A stretch of DNA of 64,000 nt, taken from positions 186,001 through 250,000 of the forward strand of contig CALFMO010000043.1 of NCBI GenBank assembly GCA_937879855.1, in the 5' to 3' direction. The number at the start of each line of letters is the position of its first letter. The first letter of the stretch is position 1. The DNA is from an uncultured Acidobacteriaceae bacterium. GTDB lineage: Bacteria; Acidobacteriota; Terriglobia; Terriglobales; Acidobacteriaceae. Position numbers and translations under genes: made by a program. This document shows positions 50,545 through 59,455 of this stretch, in pieces. The notes beneath the pieces are model-generated. The model was not told the DNA's origin. It saw only the letters and a program-made list of their open reading frames with translations, and did no database searches.

Positions 50545-51665
50545 CAGCGAGCCTCCTGCGTAACAATGTGAACATCGACCGAGGGCGAGTCACGAAGAAA
50601 GCGCTGGATGGCCGATAGATATAAGTATCGCTGCCAGCCAGTGCGTGCGGATCGGCCAAAGATTACCTGAGTGATGTGATGCTCACGCACCAGTTGGGCG
50701 AGACCCTCGGCAATGCTGCTGCCCGAAGCGCGAACGACGTGTGCGCCGAGATTGTCAGCGAAGCGAATGTTTTCCGCCAGCGTTTTTTGATCGTCCGGCC
50801 TCGTATCGCGGCCGACATCGATGTAAAAAACATAGAACTCGCCGCCCATGGCGCGGGCCATGCGCGACCCCCGGGCGATGAGATACTGCGCCGCGGGGTT
50901 CGAACTGACGCAGACCGCAATGCGCTCCCGTACAGTGTGCGCCGGCTGAGTCCCGTCCTTTTCCAGAAAAGCATCCAGACTGCGGTCGACGACACCGGTA
51001 ACTTGGCGCAGCGCCAGCTCGCGCAAAGCGATCAGGTTGCCCGGCCGAAAGAAATGCGAGAGAGCACGCTGGGCGCGGTCTACGGGGTAGATGTCGCCGC
51101 GCTGCATGCGTTTTTGCAAAGCCTGGGGCGTAAGATCGGCGAGGACGATTTCGTCCACCCGCTGCATCACCCAATCCGGAACCGTCTCTCGAACCTGCAC
51201 GCCTGTGATTTGCTGCACCGTCGGGCCGACACTCTCTACGTGCTGCACGTTCATGGTTGATAGCACATCGATCTTCGCATCCAGCAGTTCCATCACGTCT
51301 TCGTAGCGTTTGGCGTGTTTGCTGCCCTCGATATTGGTGTGGGCAAGTTCATCGACCACAACCACCGCCGGCTTGCGCGCCAGAATCGCGTCCACGTCCA
51401 TCTCTTCAAACGTCGTGCCTTTGTATTCCAGTTTGCGAGGCGGGATGCGATCAAGTTTCGCGGCCAGTTCGGCAGTTGCTTTGCGGCCATGACTTTCCAC
51501 CACGCCCACGACCACGTCTTCTCCGCGACTGGCGCGGCGGATGGCCTCGCTGAGCATGTTGTAGGTCTTACCCACTCCGGGCGCGTAGCCGAGAAAAAGT
51601 TTGAAAATTCCGCGGGGCTTCTCCGGCGAAACTTCATTCAGCCACTGCTCGGGCGTCTTGGTCAT
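50544..51665 (-). CDS. kdpD: KdpD N-terminal half: KdpD sensor domain plus universal-stress domain
   Basis: A 373-residue protein equal to the cytoplasmic N-terminal part of KdpD. The ATP-binding motif is GYAPGVGKT near 26-34 and the second motif is DELAHTN (VVVDELAHTNIEGSKHAKRY). A USP-type domain follows, with IAVCVSSNPAAQYLIARGSR. No membrane or histidine kinase domain follows: those are encoded by the separate, divergent gene at 51722. I chose the ATG at 51665 (GAGAATGACTGCG upstream); ATGs at 51674 and 51707 are open too. Confidence 0.9.
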   Translation of the reverse strand: MTKTPEQWLNEVSPEKPRGIFKLFLGYAPGVGKTYNMLSEAIRRASRGEDVVVGVVESHGRKATAELAAKLDRIPPRKLEYKGTTFEEMDVDAILARKPAVVVVDELAHTNIEGSKHAKRYEDVMELLDAKIDVLSTMNVQHVESVGPTVQQITGVQVRETVPDWVMQRVDEIVLADLTPQALQKRMQRGDIYPVDRAQRALSHFFRPGNLIALRELALRQVTGVVDRSLDAFLEKDGTQPAHTVRERIAVCVSSNPAAQYLIARGSRMARAMGGEFYVFYIDVGRDTRPDDQKTLAENIRFADNLGAHVVRASGSSIAEGLAQLVREHHITQVIFGRSARTGWQRYLYLSAIQRFLRDSPSVDVHIVTQEAR

Positions 51666-51721
51666 CGCAGTCATTCTCATTCGCCGCGTTGAAATTGTCA
51701 CGTCCATCGTACAATGCGGAG

Positions 51722-53173
51722 GTGAAAACCGCGGCCAAGGACGTCCGCACGCAAGCACTGCGCTATGTAGTCGTAGTGGCCGGCATCGGCGCGATCACTT
51801 TCGTTGATTTCAAGCTGAAGGTGAATCACACTACTGTCGCGTTGATGTTTTTAGTGATGGTGCTGTTGACCTCGGCCTACTGGGGCCTGCGCTACGCAGT
51901 GGTGATGGCAGTCGTAGCTACCGCGGCCTTCAATTTCTTTTTTCTACCCCCGATCGGAACGTTCACCATCGCTGATCCTCAGAATTGGGTGGCATTGTTC
52001 GCCTTTCTGGTCACAGCGCTAGTTGCCAGCAATCTCGCGGAACGCGCACGCAGTGAGGCTGAAGGAGCAAAACAGCGCCGGCGCGAAGTGGAGCGGCTTT
52101 TCAGTCTCAGCCAGCGACTGCTGGCGTCGGAGAACGTCCTTGAACTGCTGAATGCTCTTCCCCTCTACATACAAGAGACGTTTTCCGTCGGCAGTGTCGC
52201 TGTCATGGCCGCCGAACATCCCACCATCTACCGCTCTGTGCTCGATGCCAAATTCGAAGAAACCGTGCTGCGCTCCACACTTTTGCGCGGCGAGCCCATC
52301 ACGCAAGGCGGCGTTTCGTACGTCCCATTGCGCCTCGGAATGCGCACCGTAGGCGCCTTAGCCGTGACCGGAGATGCTCTTTCCCGAGAGACTCTCGATG
52401 CCCTGGCCAGCCTCGCTGGGCTGGCGATCGAACGCGCCCGCGCTCTGGAAGCCCTCAGCAAGAACCGCGCCGAGCAGGAACATGAACGCCTGCGGAATGC
52501 GCTGCTCGACTCTGTCACCCATGAATTCCGCACACCTCTCACATCCATCAAAGCCAGCGTGACCACGTTATTGTCGGGCGCCGGTCTCGAAGAACAAGGC
52601 AGACGCGAATTGCTGACGGTCATCGACGAAGAAACTGATCGCCTGAACCGCCTGGTAGGCGAGGCTTCGGAGATGGCCCAACTTGATGCGGGAATGTTCA
52701 AACTCGATCTGCAGCCTCACGCAATCGGAGAGGCGCTCGAACTCGCCCTGCAGGATGCAAAGGCCACGCTCGACAATCATCCTGTTGAGGTGATGCTCGC
52801 CGCTGACTTACCTACGGCGCGCATGGATTTGGCGCGCATTCGTGAAGTGCTGATGCACCTGCTCGAAAATGCCGGCAAATATTCCGACCCCGGAGTTCCG
52901 ATTAAGGTGACCAGCGAAGTAAAGGGCGACCGCCTGGTGACCAGTGTCGCCGACCGCGGTCCGGGCATCGATTCGTTCGAGCAATCGCTGATTTTCGAAA
53001 AATTTTATCGCGGCCAACACCAGCGTTACACGGCACCCGGCACCGGCATGGGCCTGGCCATCGCGAAAGTAATCGTTGAGGCGCACGGCGGCTCGATTGG
53101 TGTGGTTAGCCAGTTAGGAAGCGGCTCGGTATTCTCTTTCAGCCTGCCTCTGGAAAAGACGCCCCGGCTGTAA
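51722..53173 (+). CDS. KdpD C-terminal half: DUF4118 membrane sensor histidine kinase
   Basis: A 483-residue kinase matching the rest of KdpD. It has four transmembrane helices (DUF4118: FVDFKLKVNHTTVALMFLVM, then FFFLPPIGTFTIADP), a GAF-like region and an H-box with His267 (DSVTHEFRTPLTS). The HATPase domain has ENAGKYSDPG, DRGPGIDSFEQ and TGMGLAIAKVIVEAHGG. The GTG at 51722 is chosen: TTGAAA (51689-51694) and TACAAT (51710-51715) would place transcription at the GTG, so the mRNA could be leaderless. Transcribed away from kdpD-N, so the kinase and its sensor input are made separately. Confidence 0.88.
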   Translation: MKTAAKDVRTQALRYVVVVAGIGAITFVDFKLKVNHTTVALMFLVMVLLTSAYWGLRYAVVMAVVATAAFNFFFLPPIGTFTIADPQNWVALFAFLVTALVASNLAERARSEAEGAKQRRREVERLFSLSQRLLASENVLELLNALPLYIQETFSVGSVAVMAAEHPTIYRSVLDAKFEETVLRSTLLRGEPITQGGVSYVPLRLGMRTVGALAVTGDALSRETLDALASLAGLAIERARALEALSKNRAEQEHERLRNALLDSVTHEFRTPLTSIKASVTTLLSGAGLEEQGRRELLTVIDEETDRLNRLVGEASEMAQLDAGMFKLDLQPHAIGEALELALQDAKATLDNHPVEVMLAADLPTARMDLARIREVLMHLLENAGKYSDPGVPIKVTSEVKGDRLVTSVADRGPGIDSFEQSLIFEKFYRGQHQRYTAPGTGMGLAIAKVIVEAHGGSIGVVSQLGSGSVFSFSLPLEKTPRL

Positions 53174-53310
53174 CGCACCCTTTCTTTGCCTGTTCTCTAC
53201 TGCCTGCTAGGCTACAATTCAGGTGCGTTTCATAATCGCAGGCCTTGCTTTGCTTGCGAACGCGGCGCTGAAACCGAATCAAGGCGCCAAGCAACTCGGT
53301 AAACAATTCT

Positions 53311-55122
53311 ATGGCTGAGATCGTAAGCGGCACTCCTTCCCTGCTCGACGACAAGAAGATTTTCTACAACCGTTTTCTCCTGATCGTGGCCGGCCTGGGG
53401 GGCCTGCTCTACGGCGTTGACGTCGGCATCATCGCAGGCGCATTGCCTTACCTGGAGGCGACGTCTGGTCTGAATGCCGGCCAACTCTCGATTGTGGTTG
53501 CAGCGGTGTTGCTGGGTAGCGTGATCTCCACGCTGTTCGCCGGATTGCTGGCGGATTGGATGGGCCGCAAATCGCTGATGGCGGTGAGCGGGATCATGTT
53601 TGTGATCAGCATTCCCATGATCGCCTTGTCGCACGGCTATGGCCCGCTGGTCTTCGGGCGACTCCTGCAAGGCATCAGCGCAGGGTTGATCGGCGTTGTG
53701 GTTCCGCTTTATCTGGCGGAGTGTCTGACGGCAGCGAATCGTGGCAAAGGCACCGGGATCTTTCAATGGCTGCTCACGCTAGGCATTGTGACAGCGGCTC
53801 TGGTCGGCGTTTACTTCAGTTTCCGTGTCGATCAGGTGGCTAAACTCGGCGATGCCGTCCGGCTGCTTGCGTTCAAGGACAAGGCGTGGCGTGGCATCTT
53901 CTGGGTCTCGTTGCCTCCGGGACTTTTATTTGTGATCGGCAGCTTCATGGTCGCGGAATCGCCGCGCTGGCTGTTGCGTCGCGGCAAAAAAGACGCGGCT
54001 TATGCCGCGCTTCTACGCTCGCGCACAACGGAGCAGGCGGATCTCGAGCTCAAGGAAATGCTGGAAGTACTCGCAACCGAACAGAGCAAAACTTCCGGCG
54101 GAACGCAGGCTAAAGAATCGCTGCTGCGGCGCAAGTATGTAATTCCCTTTGTGCTCGCCTGCATTATTCTCGCCTGCAATCAGGCCACTGGCATTAACTC
54201 GATCATCGCCTACAACACCAACATTCTTTTGCAAAGCGGACTTTCAGATGTCGCGGCTCACTGGGGTTACGTCGTGTTCACCATCATCAACTTTGCCGTG
54301 ACCTTCGGCGGCGTCGTTTTGGTGGATCGCAAAGGCCGTAAATTTCTCTTAGGTTTAGGCACATCGGGAATCATCGTGTCGCTGATTTGCACTGGAGTGC
54401 TTTTTCTCAGGACCGAAGTCCATCGCGTGGATGCGAAGAACGCTGTCCAGTCCATGGTCGGTCCAGACCAACGACTGAGCTTTCTCTTCAATCACGACCT
54501 CGCTGCAAGACTCCTGAACGCAACGCCGGCATCCCTCGGCCCGGGAAGCGAACGTCCGACGTCGCTGGTCGTGATTTATTCCTACGGAGACTTCCGTGCG
54601 GCGAGCCCGGTCGTTCGTTCCGACGACGCAGCTGCGAAACCAATCGAGATTACAAGGCAGAGCTGCGTGCCTCCCAATAAAGTGGTGGCTTTTTTTTCGA
54701 ATCCGTTTGGCGACCTCGATGGCGCGCGCAACGCGCCTCTAACAATCGACAATGCGCTGATCAGCCCAGTCCCGCTGCCGCGCACCGGCTGGATGGTGGC
54801 GATCACGCTGTTTGTGTTCATGGCGTTTTTCGCGATCGGTCCGGGTGTGTGCGTGTGGTTGGCGCTGTCGGAGTTGATGCCGACCCGAATCAGGTCCAAT
54901 GGGATGAGCATAGCGTTGGTCCTCAACCAGGCAGTGTCCACCACGATTGCCGCGATTTTCCTGCCCACGGTGGGCAAGTACGGATACTCGACCATGTTCT
55001 TTGGCTTCGCGGCCTGCACCGTGATTTATTTCATCACCGCGATTTGGTTTTTGCCCGAGACGAAAGGAAAAACGCTGGAAGAAATTGAGGCGTACTTCGA
55101 AGGAACTGCCCTGAAGGCCTAG
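53311..55122 (+). CDS. Sugar-porter-type MFS transporter with unusual central insertion
   Basis: A 603-residue sugar-porter family protein. Its helices include FLLIVAGLGGLLYGVDVGII, GLLADWMGRKSLMAVSGI, YLAECLTAANRGKGTGIFQW and LPETKGKTLEEIEAYFEG, the typical end. Residues about 368-489, between the helix after VVLVDRKGRKFLLGLGTSG and the next helix (RTGWMVAITLFVFMAFFAIG), form an extra polar segment of about 120 residues. Most sugar porters have ~470 residues, so the insertion explains the length. It is predicted to protrude on the periplasmic side, but the topology is inferred. Confidence 0.85.
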   Translation: MAEIVSGTPSLLDDKKIFYNRFLLIVAGLGGLLYGVDVGIIAGALPYLEATSGLNAGQLSIVVAAVLLGSVISTLFAGLLADWMGRKSLMAVSGIMFVISIPMIALSHGYGPLVFGRLLQGISAGLIGVVVPLYLAECLTAANRGKGTGIFQWLLTLGIVTAALVGVYFSFRVDQVAKLGDAVRLLAFKDKAWRGIFWVSLPPGLLFVIGSFMVAESPRWLLRRGKKDAAYAALLRSRTTEQADLELKEMLEVLATEQSKTSGGTQAKESLLRRKYVIPFVLACIILACNQATGINSIIAYNTNILLQSGLSDVAAHWGYVVFTIINFAVTFGGVVLVDRKGRKFLLGLGTSGIIVSLICTGVLFLRTEVHRVDAKNAVQSMVGPDQRLSFLFNHDLAARLLNATPASLGPGSERPTSLVVIYSYGDFRAASPVVRSDDAAAKPIEITRQSCVPPNKVVAFFSNPFGDLDGARNAPLTIDNALISPVPLPRTGWMVAITLFVFMAFFAIGPGVCVWLALSELMPTRIRSNGMSIALVLNQAVSTTIAAIFLPTVGKYGYSTMFFGFAACTVIYFITAIWFLPETKGKTLEEIEAYFEGTALKA

Positions 55123-55284
55123 GCTGACGTGTAGCGCTGCCGTCTCGGCGGCTGTCCGGCGTCCGACGGTGCGAGGGCGGGACTCCCCTTCGGCAAACTC
55201 AGGGGTCTCGTGAACAGCCGGCAAGATTCCGGCGCTTGCCCCGTTTGCTCGCAGTGTGAACAATGATTTAGGCTCAGTCTGCAG
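55123..55284. repeat. Short palindromic repeats between MFS and SIS genes
   Basis: Contains GTCTCGGCGGCTGTCCGGCG (55142-55161), related to the end of the uvrC element, and GAACAGCCGGCAAGATTCCGGCGCTTG, related to a repeat at 60490-60518. No reading frame is supported. Confidence 0.45.
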
Positions 55285-56430
55285 ATGACTCCGACCAAAC
55301 AAAACAACACGACAGCACAGCAGCATTCCCACGCCATGCGGCGGGAAATTTACGAGCAACCTGCGGCCATTGCAAAGACTGTCGAAAAGCACTTGAAGAA
55401 CGACATCATCTTTCCAGGAGAGCTGCATGCCATCGAAAACGCGCTACTGACGTTCGAGAAGCTGATCATCGCCGCCAGCGGATCGAGCCGGCATGCAGGC
55501 TTGGCTGGCGAGATCATGATCGAAGACCTGTCAGGCGTGGCCGTTGAGGTGGAGTACGCCAGCGAGTATTGCTATCGCTCGACGCACGCGGCTGTCGAAC
55601 CGATCGTGATGGTGATTACGCAGTCCGGCGAGACGGCGGACACGATCGCCGCGCAACGCGAAGCCCTGACCCGCGGAGTGAAAACGATTGCCATTTCCAA
55701 TGTTCCGGAGACCACCATCACGCGCGAGGCGAGCGCTGCATTAATCTCGGGGGCGGGTCCGGAGCTTTCCATCCCGGCGACGAAAAGTTTCACCACGCAA
55801 CTGGCGATTCTCTATTTAATGGCGCTATTCCTGGCGCGCAAACGGGGAAGGATGACCTCGGAAGTGACGCGGACGTATCTGCAGCGCCTGATGCGGCTTC
55901 CCGACGCCATCGAGAAACAACTTGCCGGCTGGGACGATCTGGCGGAAGAATTCGGGACGGTGCACTTCCAGGCGGAAAAATTTCTGTACCTGGGCCGCGG
56001 CGTGCATTATGCGATCGCCCGAGAAGGCGCGCTCAAACTCAAGGAAATTTCCTACGCGCATGCGGAAGGATATCCCGCAGGCGAACTCAAGCACGGACCC
56101 AACGCACTGGTGGATGAGACCCTGCCGGTCGTGGTGCTGGCTACCTGCGACCATCACGATCCCGATTCACAGTTGCGGTATCGCCGCACGCTTGAGGTTA
56201 TGAAGGAAGTGAAATCGCGTCGCGGGCCGCTGGTCACGGTCGCGACGGAGGGCGACAAGGAAGTTGCATCCATCGCCGAGCATGTGTTCTATGTCCCGGC
56301 AGCGCCGGAGTTGCTCTTGCCAATTGTCGAAGTGATCCCTCTGCAACTCTTTGCGTATCACGTCGCAGTGAACAAGGGCTACGACGTGGACCATCCGCGG
56401 AACCTGGTAAAGGCGGTTGTTACAGAATGA
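55285..56430 (+). CDS. GlmS-like isomerase (two SIS domains, no glutaminase domain)
   Basis: A 381-residue sugar-isomerase protein. It equals the C-terminal half of glucosamine-6-phosphate synthase: IIAASGSSRHAGLAGEIMIE (first SIS), QSGETADTIAAQREALTR, then the second SIS with GRGVHYAIAREGALKLKEIS, AEGYPAGELKHGPNAL and the C-terminal DHPRNLVKAV. There is no N-terminal glutamine-amidotransferase domain and no catalytic Cys1. It could act like AgaS, FrlB or NagB-II on amino-sugar phosphates, or take ammonia. The previous gene is a sugar transporter, which fits catabolism of an imported sugar. Confidence 0.88.
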   Translation: MTPTKQNNTTAQQHSHAMRREIYEQPAAIAKTVEKHLKNDIIFPGELHAIENALLTFEKLIIAASGSSRHAGLAGEIMIEDLSGVAVEVEYASEYCYRSTHAAVEPIVMVITQSGETADTIAAQREALTRGVKTIAISNVPETTITREASAALISGAGPELSIPATKSFTTQLAILYLMALFLARKRGRMTSEVTRTYLQRLMRLPDAIEKQLAGWDDLAEEFGTVHFQAEKFLYLGRGVHYAIAREGALKLKEISYAHAEGYPAGELKHGPNALVDETLPVVVLATCDHHDPDSQLRYRRTLEVMKEVKSRRGPLVTVATEGDKEVASIAEHVFYVPAAPELLLPIVEVIPLQLFAYHVAVNKGYDVDHPRNLVKAVVTE

Positions 56431-56482
56431 GCAGGGCGACATGAGTGTAGTGGATCAGTCTGGGGTTCGAGAGAAAATCATG

Positions 56483-56551
56483 AACCACAAAGGACACGAA
56501 GGGTCACGAAGGGATTGATTTGTAGATGTTCACTTCGTGTCCTTCGTGGTT
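56483..56551. repeat. Inverted repeat between convergent SIS and RNB genes
   Basis: AACCACAAAGGACACGAAG (56483-56501) and CTTCGTGTCCTTCGTGGTT (56533-56551) match at 18 of 19 positions as reverse complements. The short loop contains a further GTCACGAAGG unit. This is a common type of bacterial intergenic repeat and could act as a bidirectional terminator-like hairpin. Confidence 0.65.
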
Positions 56552-56597
56552 GTAGCCGTCAGACAGAGCAACTACCGACACAAGGCTTCGCGAGGGA

Positions 56598-58064
56598 TCA
56601 CGTGCGAGCGAAGTCGATATATCCCTTTTGCTCATCCGTACGGATGAGCTTGACGCGCAGTTTGTCGCCGACATCGAGACCTTGTTCGCCTTGGACTAGA
56701 AGTCCCTCAACATGCGGTTGAAGAATGCGAACGAACGTTCCGTGATCAGTCGCGCCAGTAACGATCGCGTCGAAGACCTCACCAATTCTCTTCTGCATCG
56801 CAACCGCAGCCATGCGCTTCGACATTTGACGCTCCACCTTTCTGGCGGCGTCTTCCTTTTGCGTGCAGTTGGCGGCTATCGTCGTCAACTCATCGTCGGA
56901 GTAGGGATTCTTCTGACCTGCGAGCATGGCCTTAAGTAGCCGCTGCGTGACGACATCGGCGAAGCGGCGGTTGGGCGCAGTGGAGTGAGTGTAGTCCTGA
57001 ACCGCCAAACCGAAGTGCCCAGGAGCGACGTCACCCGGACGCTCCAGAACATATTCGCCGGGGCCGATGAGCTTGATCACCGTGAGAGAAAGATCAGCAA
57101 AGTGGTCGGGATCGGCCGCCTTGCGCCGCAGTAGAAGATCGTTCAGCGCTTTGGAATCGGGCTCCGCGGGAAGTTTCTCGCCTTTGCTCGCGGCCAACTG
57201 CACAATGCGGTCCCAGCGCTCGGGAGTGCGTACGATGCGGCGCAGGGATGAAACTTTTTCAAGCTCGCGGGCGACCACGCCGTTAGCGGCAACCATGAAG
57301 TCTTCGATCAGCTCCGTGGCGCGATTCTTCTGTTGTTTCACGACGTCGATCACCTGACCGTTAAGCATCAGGGGTTGGAGCTCGTCGGTCTGCAAATTTA
57401 ACGCGCCTTGTCGAAAGCGCTGGTTTTTCAGCTTCTGCGCGACTTCATCCTGCAGTTTCAGTTGTGCCTCTAAATCGCTAGAGGCCGCGACCTTGGGTGG
57501 CGCGGCAGACTTCCCCTCCAGCCATCCGCCTACGGAGTTGTATTGCAGTTGGGCCTTGTTGCGAACGATAGCGCGATAGAGGCTGGAAGACTTCAGGCCT
57601 CCAGAGGAATCGACTACGAATTCGATTACGACGCTGAGGCGATCCTGGTTTTCGAGAAGCGAACTCGCGCCGGTGGAGAGTTCTTCGGGCAGCATGGGGA
57701 AGTTCCGGACTCCGGCATAGACCGTTGTGGTCTCGCGCGCGGCGTGCTGATCGATTGGCGTTTGCTTCGGGACGAAAGCGTCCACGTCAGCGATGCCAAT
57801 CATGATTTTCGCATCGCCATTTGAAGCGCGTTCGGCAACCTCAATCTGATCGAGGTCGCGAGAAGTGTCGTTGTCGATGGAGGACCACAGCAGATTGCGA
57901 AGGTCGCGAACGTCGCCGCCGGCGACGATTTGCGGAGGATGGGCTTTCAGATCGGCTAGTTGTTTCGGAACTTGAGGAGGAAAATCCGGCTCGAAGCCAT
58001 ACTCCAGCATGATTTCTTTTGCGGTGGCCTGCAGGTCGAGATGAGAGGGAGCAGTGTCGGGCAT
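56598..58064 (-). CDS. RNB-domain exoribonuclease (RNase II/R family)
   Basis: A 488-residue 3'-5' exoribonuclease. The RNB domain begins SSIDNDTSRDLDQIEVAE, with the metal-binding Asp residues, and continues through GVRNFPMLPEELSTGASSLL to YTHSTAPNRRFADVVTQRLL; an S1-like region ends the protein (DGTIF-like FVRILQPHVEGLLVQGEQGL). It lacks the long N-terminal cold-shock domains of RNase II/R, so it is smaller than E. coli RNase R (813) or RNase II (644). The start ATG at 58062-58064 is the natural one. Confidence 0.9.
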   Translation of the reverse strand: MPDTAPSHLDLQATAKEIMLEYGFEPDFPPQVPKQLADLKAHPPQIVAGGDVRDLRNLLWSSIDNDTSRDLDQIEVAERASNGDAKIMIGIADVDAFVPKQTPIDQHAARETTTVYAGVRNFPMLPEELSTGASSLLENQDRLSVVIEFVVDSSGGLKSSSLYRAIVRNKAQLQYNSVGGWLEGKSAAPPKVAASSDLEAQLKLQDEVAQKLKNQRFRQGALNLQTDELQPLMLNGQVIDVVKQQKNRATELIEDFMVAANGVVARELEKVSSLRRIVRTPERWDRIVQLAASKGEKLPAEPDSKALNDLLLRRKAADPDHFADLSLTVIKLIGPGEYVLERPGDVAPGHFGLAVQDYTHSTAPNRRFADVVTQRLLKAMLAGQKNPYSDDELTTIAANCTQKEDAARKVERQMSKRMAAVAMQKRIGEVFDAIVTGATDHGTFVRILQPHVEGLLVQGEQGLDVGDKLRVKLIRTDEQKGYIDFART

Positions 58065-58166
58065 GAATCTCCAGGCGGAAATGAAGTGGTTTCAGGCTAT
58101 CACGGCGGAGGCGGAGGGTTGGCCATCAGAAGATGAGCCCTCCGAAAAAAATCACATCCTTTGAAA

Positions 58167-58664
58167 CTAGCTGCCGTGCAACCGCTCGACATCGGCATTC
58201 GTATAGACGCGAGGCGCGTGGGGCCGATGAATCTTCCAGTACGCGCCGATGTCGCCGAGTGGCGCGCCATATCCCGATTCGCGCAGAGATTGCGCATTCG
58301 TTGTTCCCGTCACGCCAGGATCGACGAGGCTCGCCGGCAGTTCGCGAGGTGGTTCGGTCGAGACACTCTCGACGACGCTCGGCATCGGGTAGCCATAATA
58401 GATTGGAAATAGATCGGGACCCAGTTGCTCAAGGACGGGATTAGGAATGTATGGTTGATCGACGACCACCGGTCCAACTTCGGGGAGGCTGGGGATCGGT
58501 GGAAGCGGAGTGTCCAGCGAGAGTGTGGGGGTGGCAATAGATCGGGCGAATGCGGGATCTCCCGAGGTCATTAAATATTGCGGACCTGCGGAAAAACTCA
58601 TGTCCTGAGCGGCGCTGATCCCCATCAGGGTAAACAATAAACAGAACGAGCTAGCGAGACGCAT
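58167..58664 (-). CDS. Secreted hypothetical protein, Pro-rich
   Basis: A 165-residue protein with a signal peptide (MRLASSFCLLFTLMGISAAQ) and a Pro/Ser/Val-rich mature part (LSLDTPLPPIPSLPEVGPVV, then SVSTEPPRELPASLVDPGVT). It contains no domain I recognise. It is probably periplasmic or at the cell surface. The gene stands alone between rnb and the DUF2127 gene. Confidence 0.65.
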   Translation of the reverse strand: MRLASSFCLLFTLMGISAAQDMSFSAGPQYLMTSGDPAFARSIATPTLSLDTPLPPIPSLPEVGPVVVDQPYIPNPVLEQLGPDLFPIYYGYPMPSVVESVSTEPPRELPASLVDPGVTGTTNAQSLRESGYGAPLGDIGAYWKIHRPHAPRVYTNADVERLHGS

Positions 58665-58781
58665 AGTTGCCTCCGGCCATCATCGTCGCTCATTATGAAC
58701 CGAAAGCGGGGGAATTACCAGAGTTATGGACGCCGAATCCGGCTGCCAGCGCGGGTTTTGCTGGGTCTGGTAGCGACCCTT

Positions 58782-59303
58782 TTAATCGCACGTGCTTCCG
58801 GCTGCCGTCATTCGGCGCTCGCGACGGTTGCCGAGAATGACGTAGAGCATGAATAGCACGACAGCCACGTTGCCGAGGAACAAAGCAGACCGCAAGAGGG
58901 TCACGCCCCGGAGAAGTTCACGGACTTCAAGAGGCATGAGCAGCGTGCCCGAAACCAGGGCCACCCACTCCGCCCAGGTGCGGCACCTCCACAGGCCATA
59001 CCCCTCGGTGAATCGCAGGACTGTATAGGCAAAAGCGATACGGGCCGCCGCCCAAAGTTTCGCATCGGTCACGTTGTCGGCGAAGTCGAGAAAGAGCTGG
59101 GCGGAATGGCGATCGGTGCTGATGTGAAACAGTGCGAGCAAGCTCTCGGCGTACAGCCAAACATCTTTGTGGACAAGGGCCAGCGCACAAAATCCCATCA
59201 GCATTACAAAGACGCCTTTGAGGAATTCGAATGTCGCTACCGCCTGGAGCACCCGCCGCTGGCGGCGATGGCGGAGATCAGGCTTAGAAGCGAACTGGTG
59301 CAT
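58782..59303 (-). CDS. DUF2127-family membrane protein
   Basis: A 173-residue integral membrane protein with about four helices (FEFLKGVFVMLMGFCALALV, then LWAAARIAFAYTVLRFTEGY, LVSGTLLMPLEVRELLRG and FLGNVAVVLFMLYVILGNRR), the DUF2127 pattern. Function unknown. It is divergent from the pilin-like fusion gene with about 150 bases between the starts. Confidence 0.8.
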   Translation of the reverse strand: MHQFASKPDLRHRRQRRVLQAVATFEFLKGVFVMLMGFCALALVHKDVWLYAESLLALFHISTDRHSAQLFLDFADNVTDAKLWAAARIAFAYTVLRFTEGYGLWRCRTWAEWVALVSGTLLMPLEVRELLRGVTLLRSALFLGNVAVVLFMLYVILGNRRERRMTAAGSTCD

Positions 59304-59455
59304 GAATGCTGGCGACGACTTTAAGGCAGAGTATCACGGGTGTGACAGATCGCATATACGGGACTTCCCTTCCCGTTGTGTCTCGGGTCATCGTTCTTAC
59401 CTCGGTAACTGGAGGGGAGGAAGGAACAGTGTCAGGATCGAATCCGGAGATGAAC

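Noticed and set aside
51689..51721. TTG start upstream for the DUF4118 kinase.
   Set aside because: It lies on the likely -35 box; the GTG at 51722 fits a near-leaderless transcript better. Not excluded.
53230..53766. 178-codon minus-strand frame opposite the MFS gene.
   Set aside because: Antisense shadow with His/Gln-rich composition.
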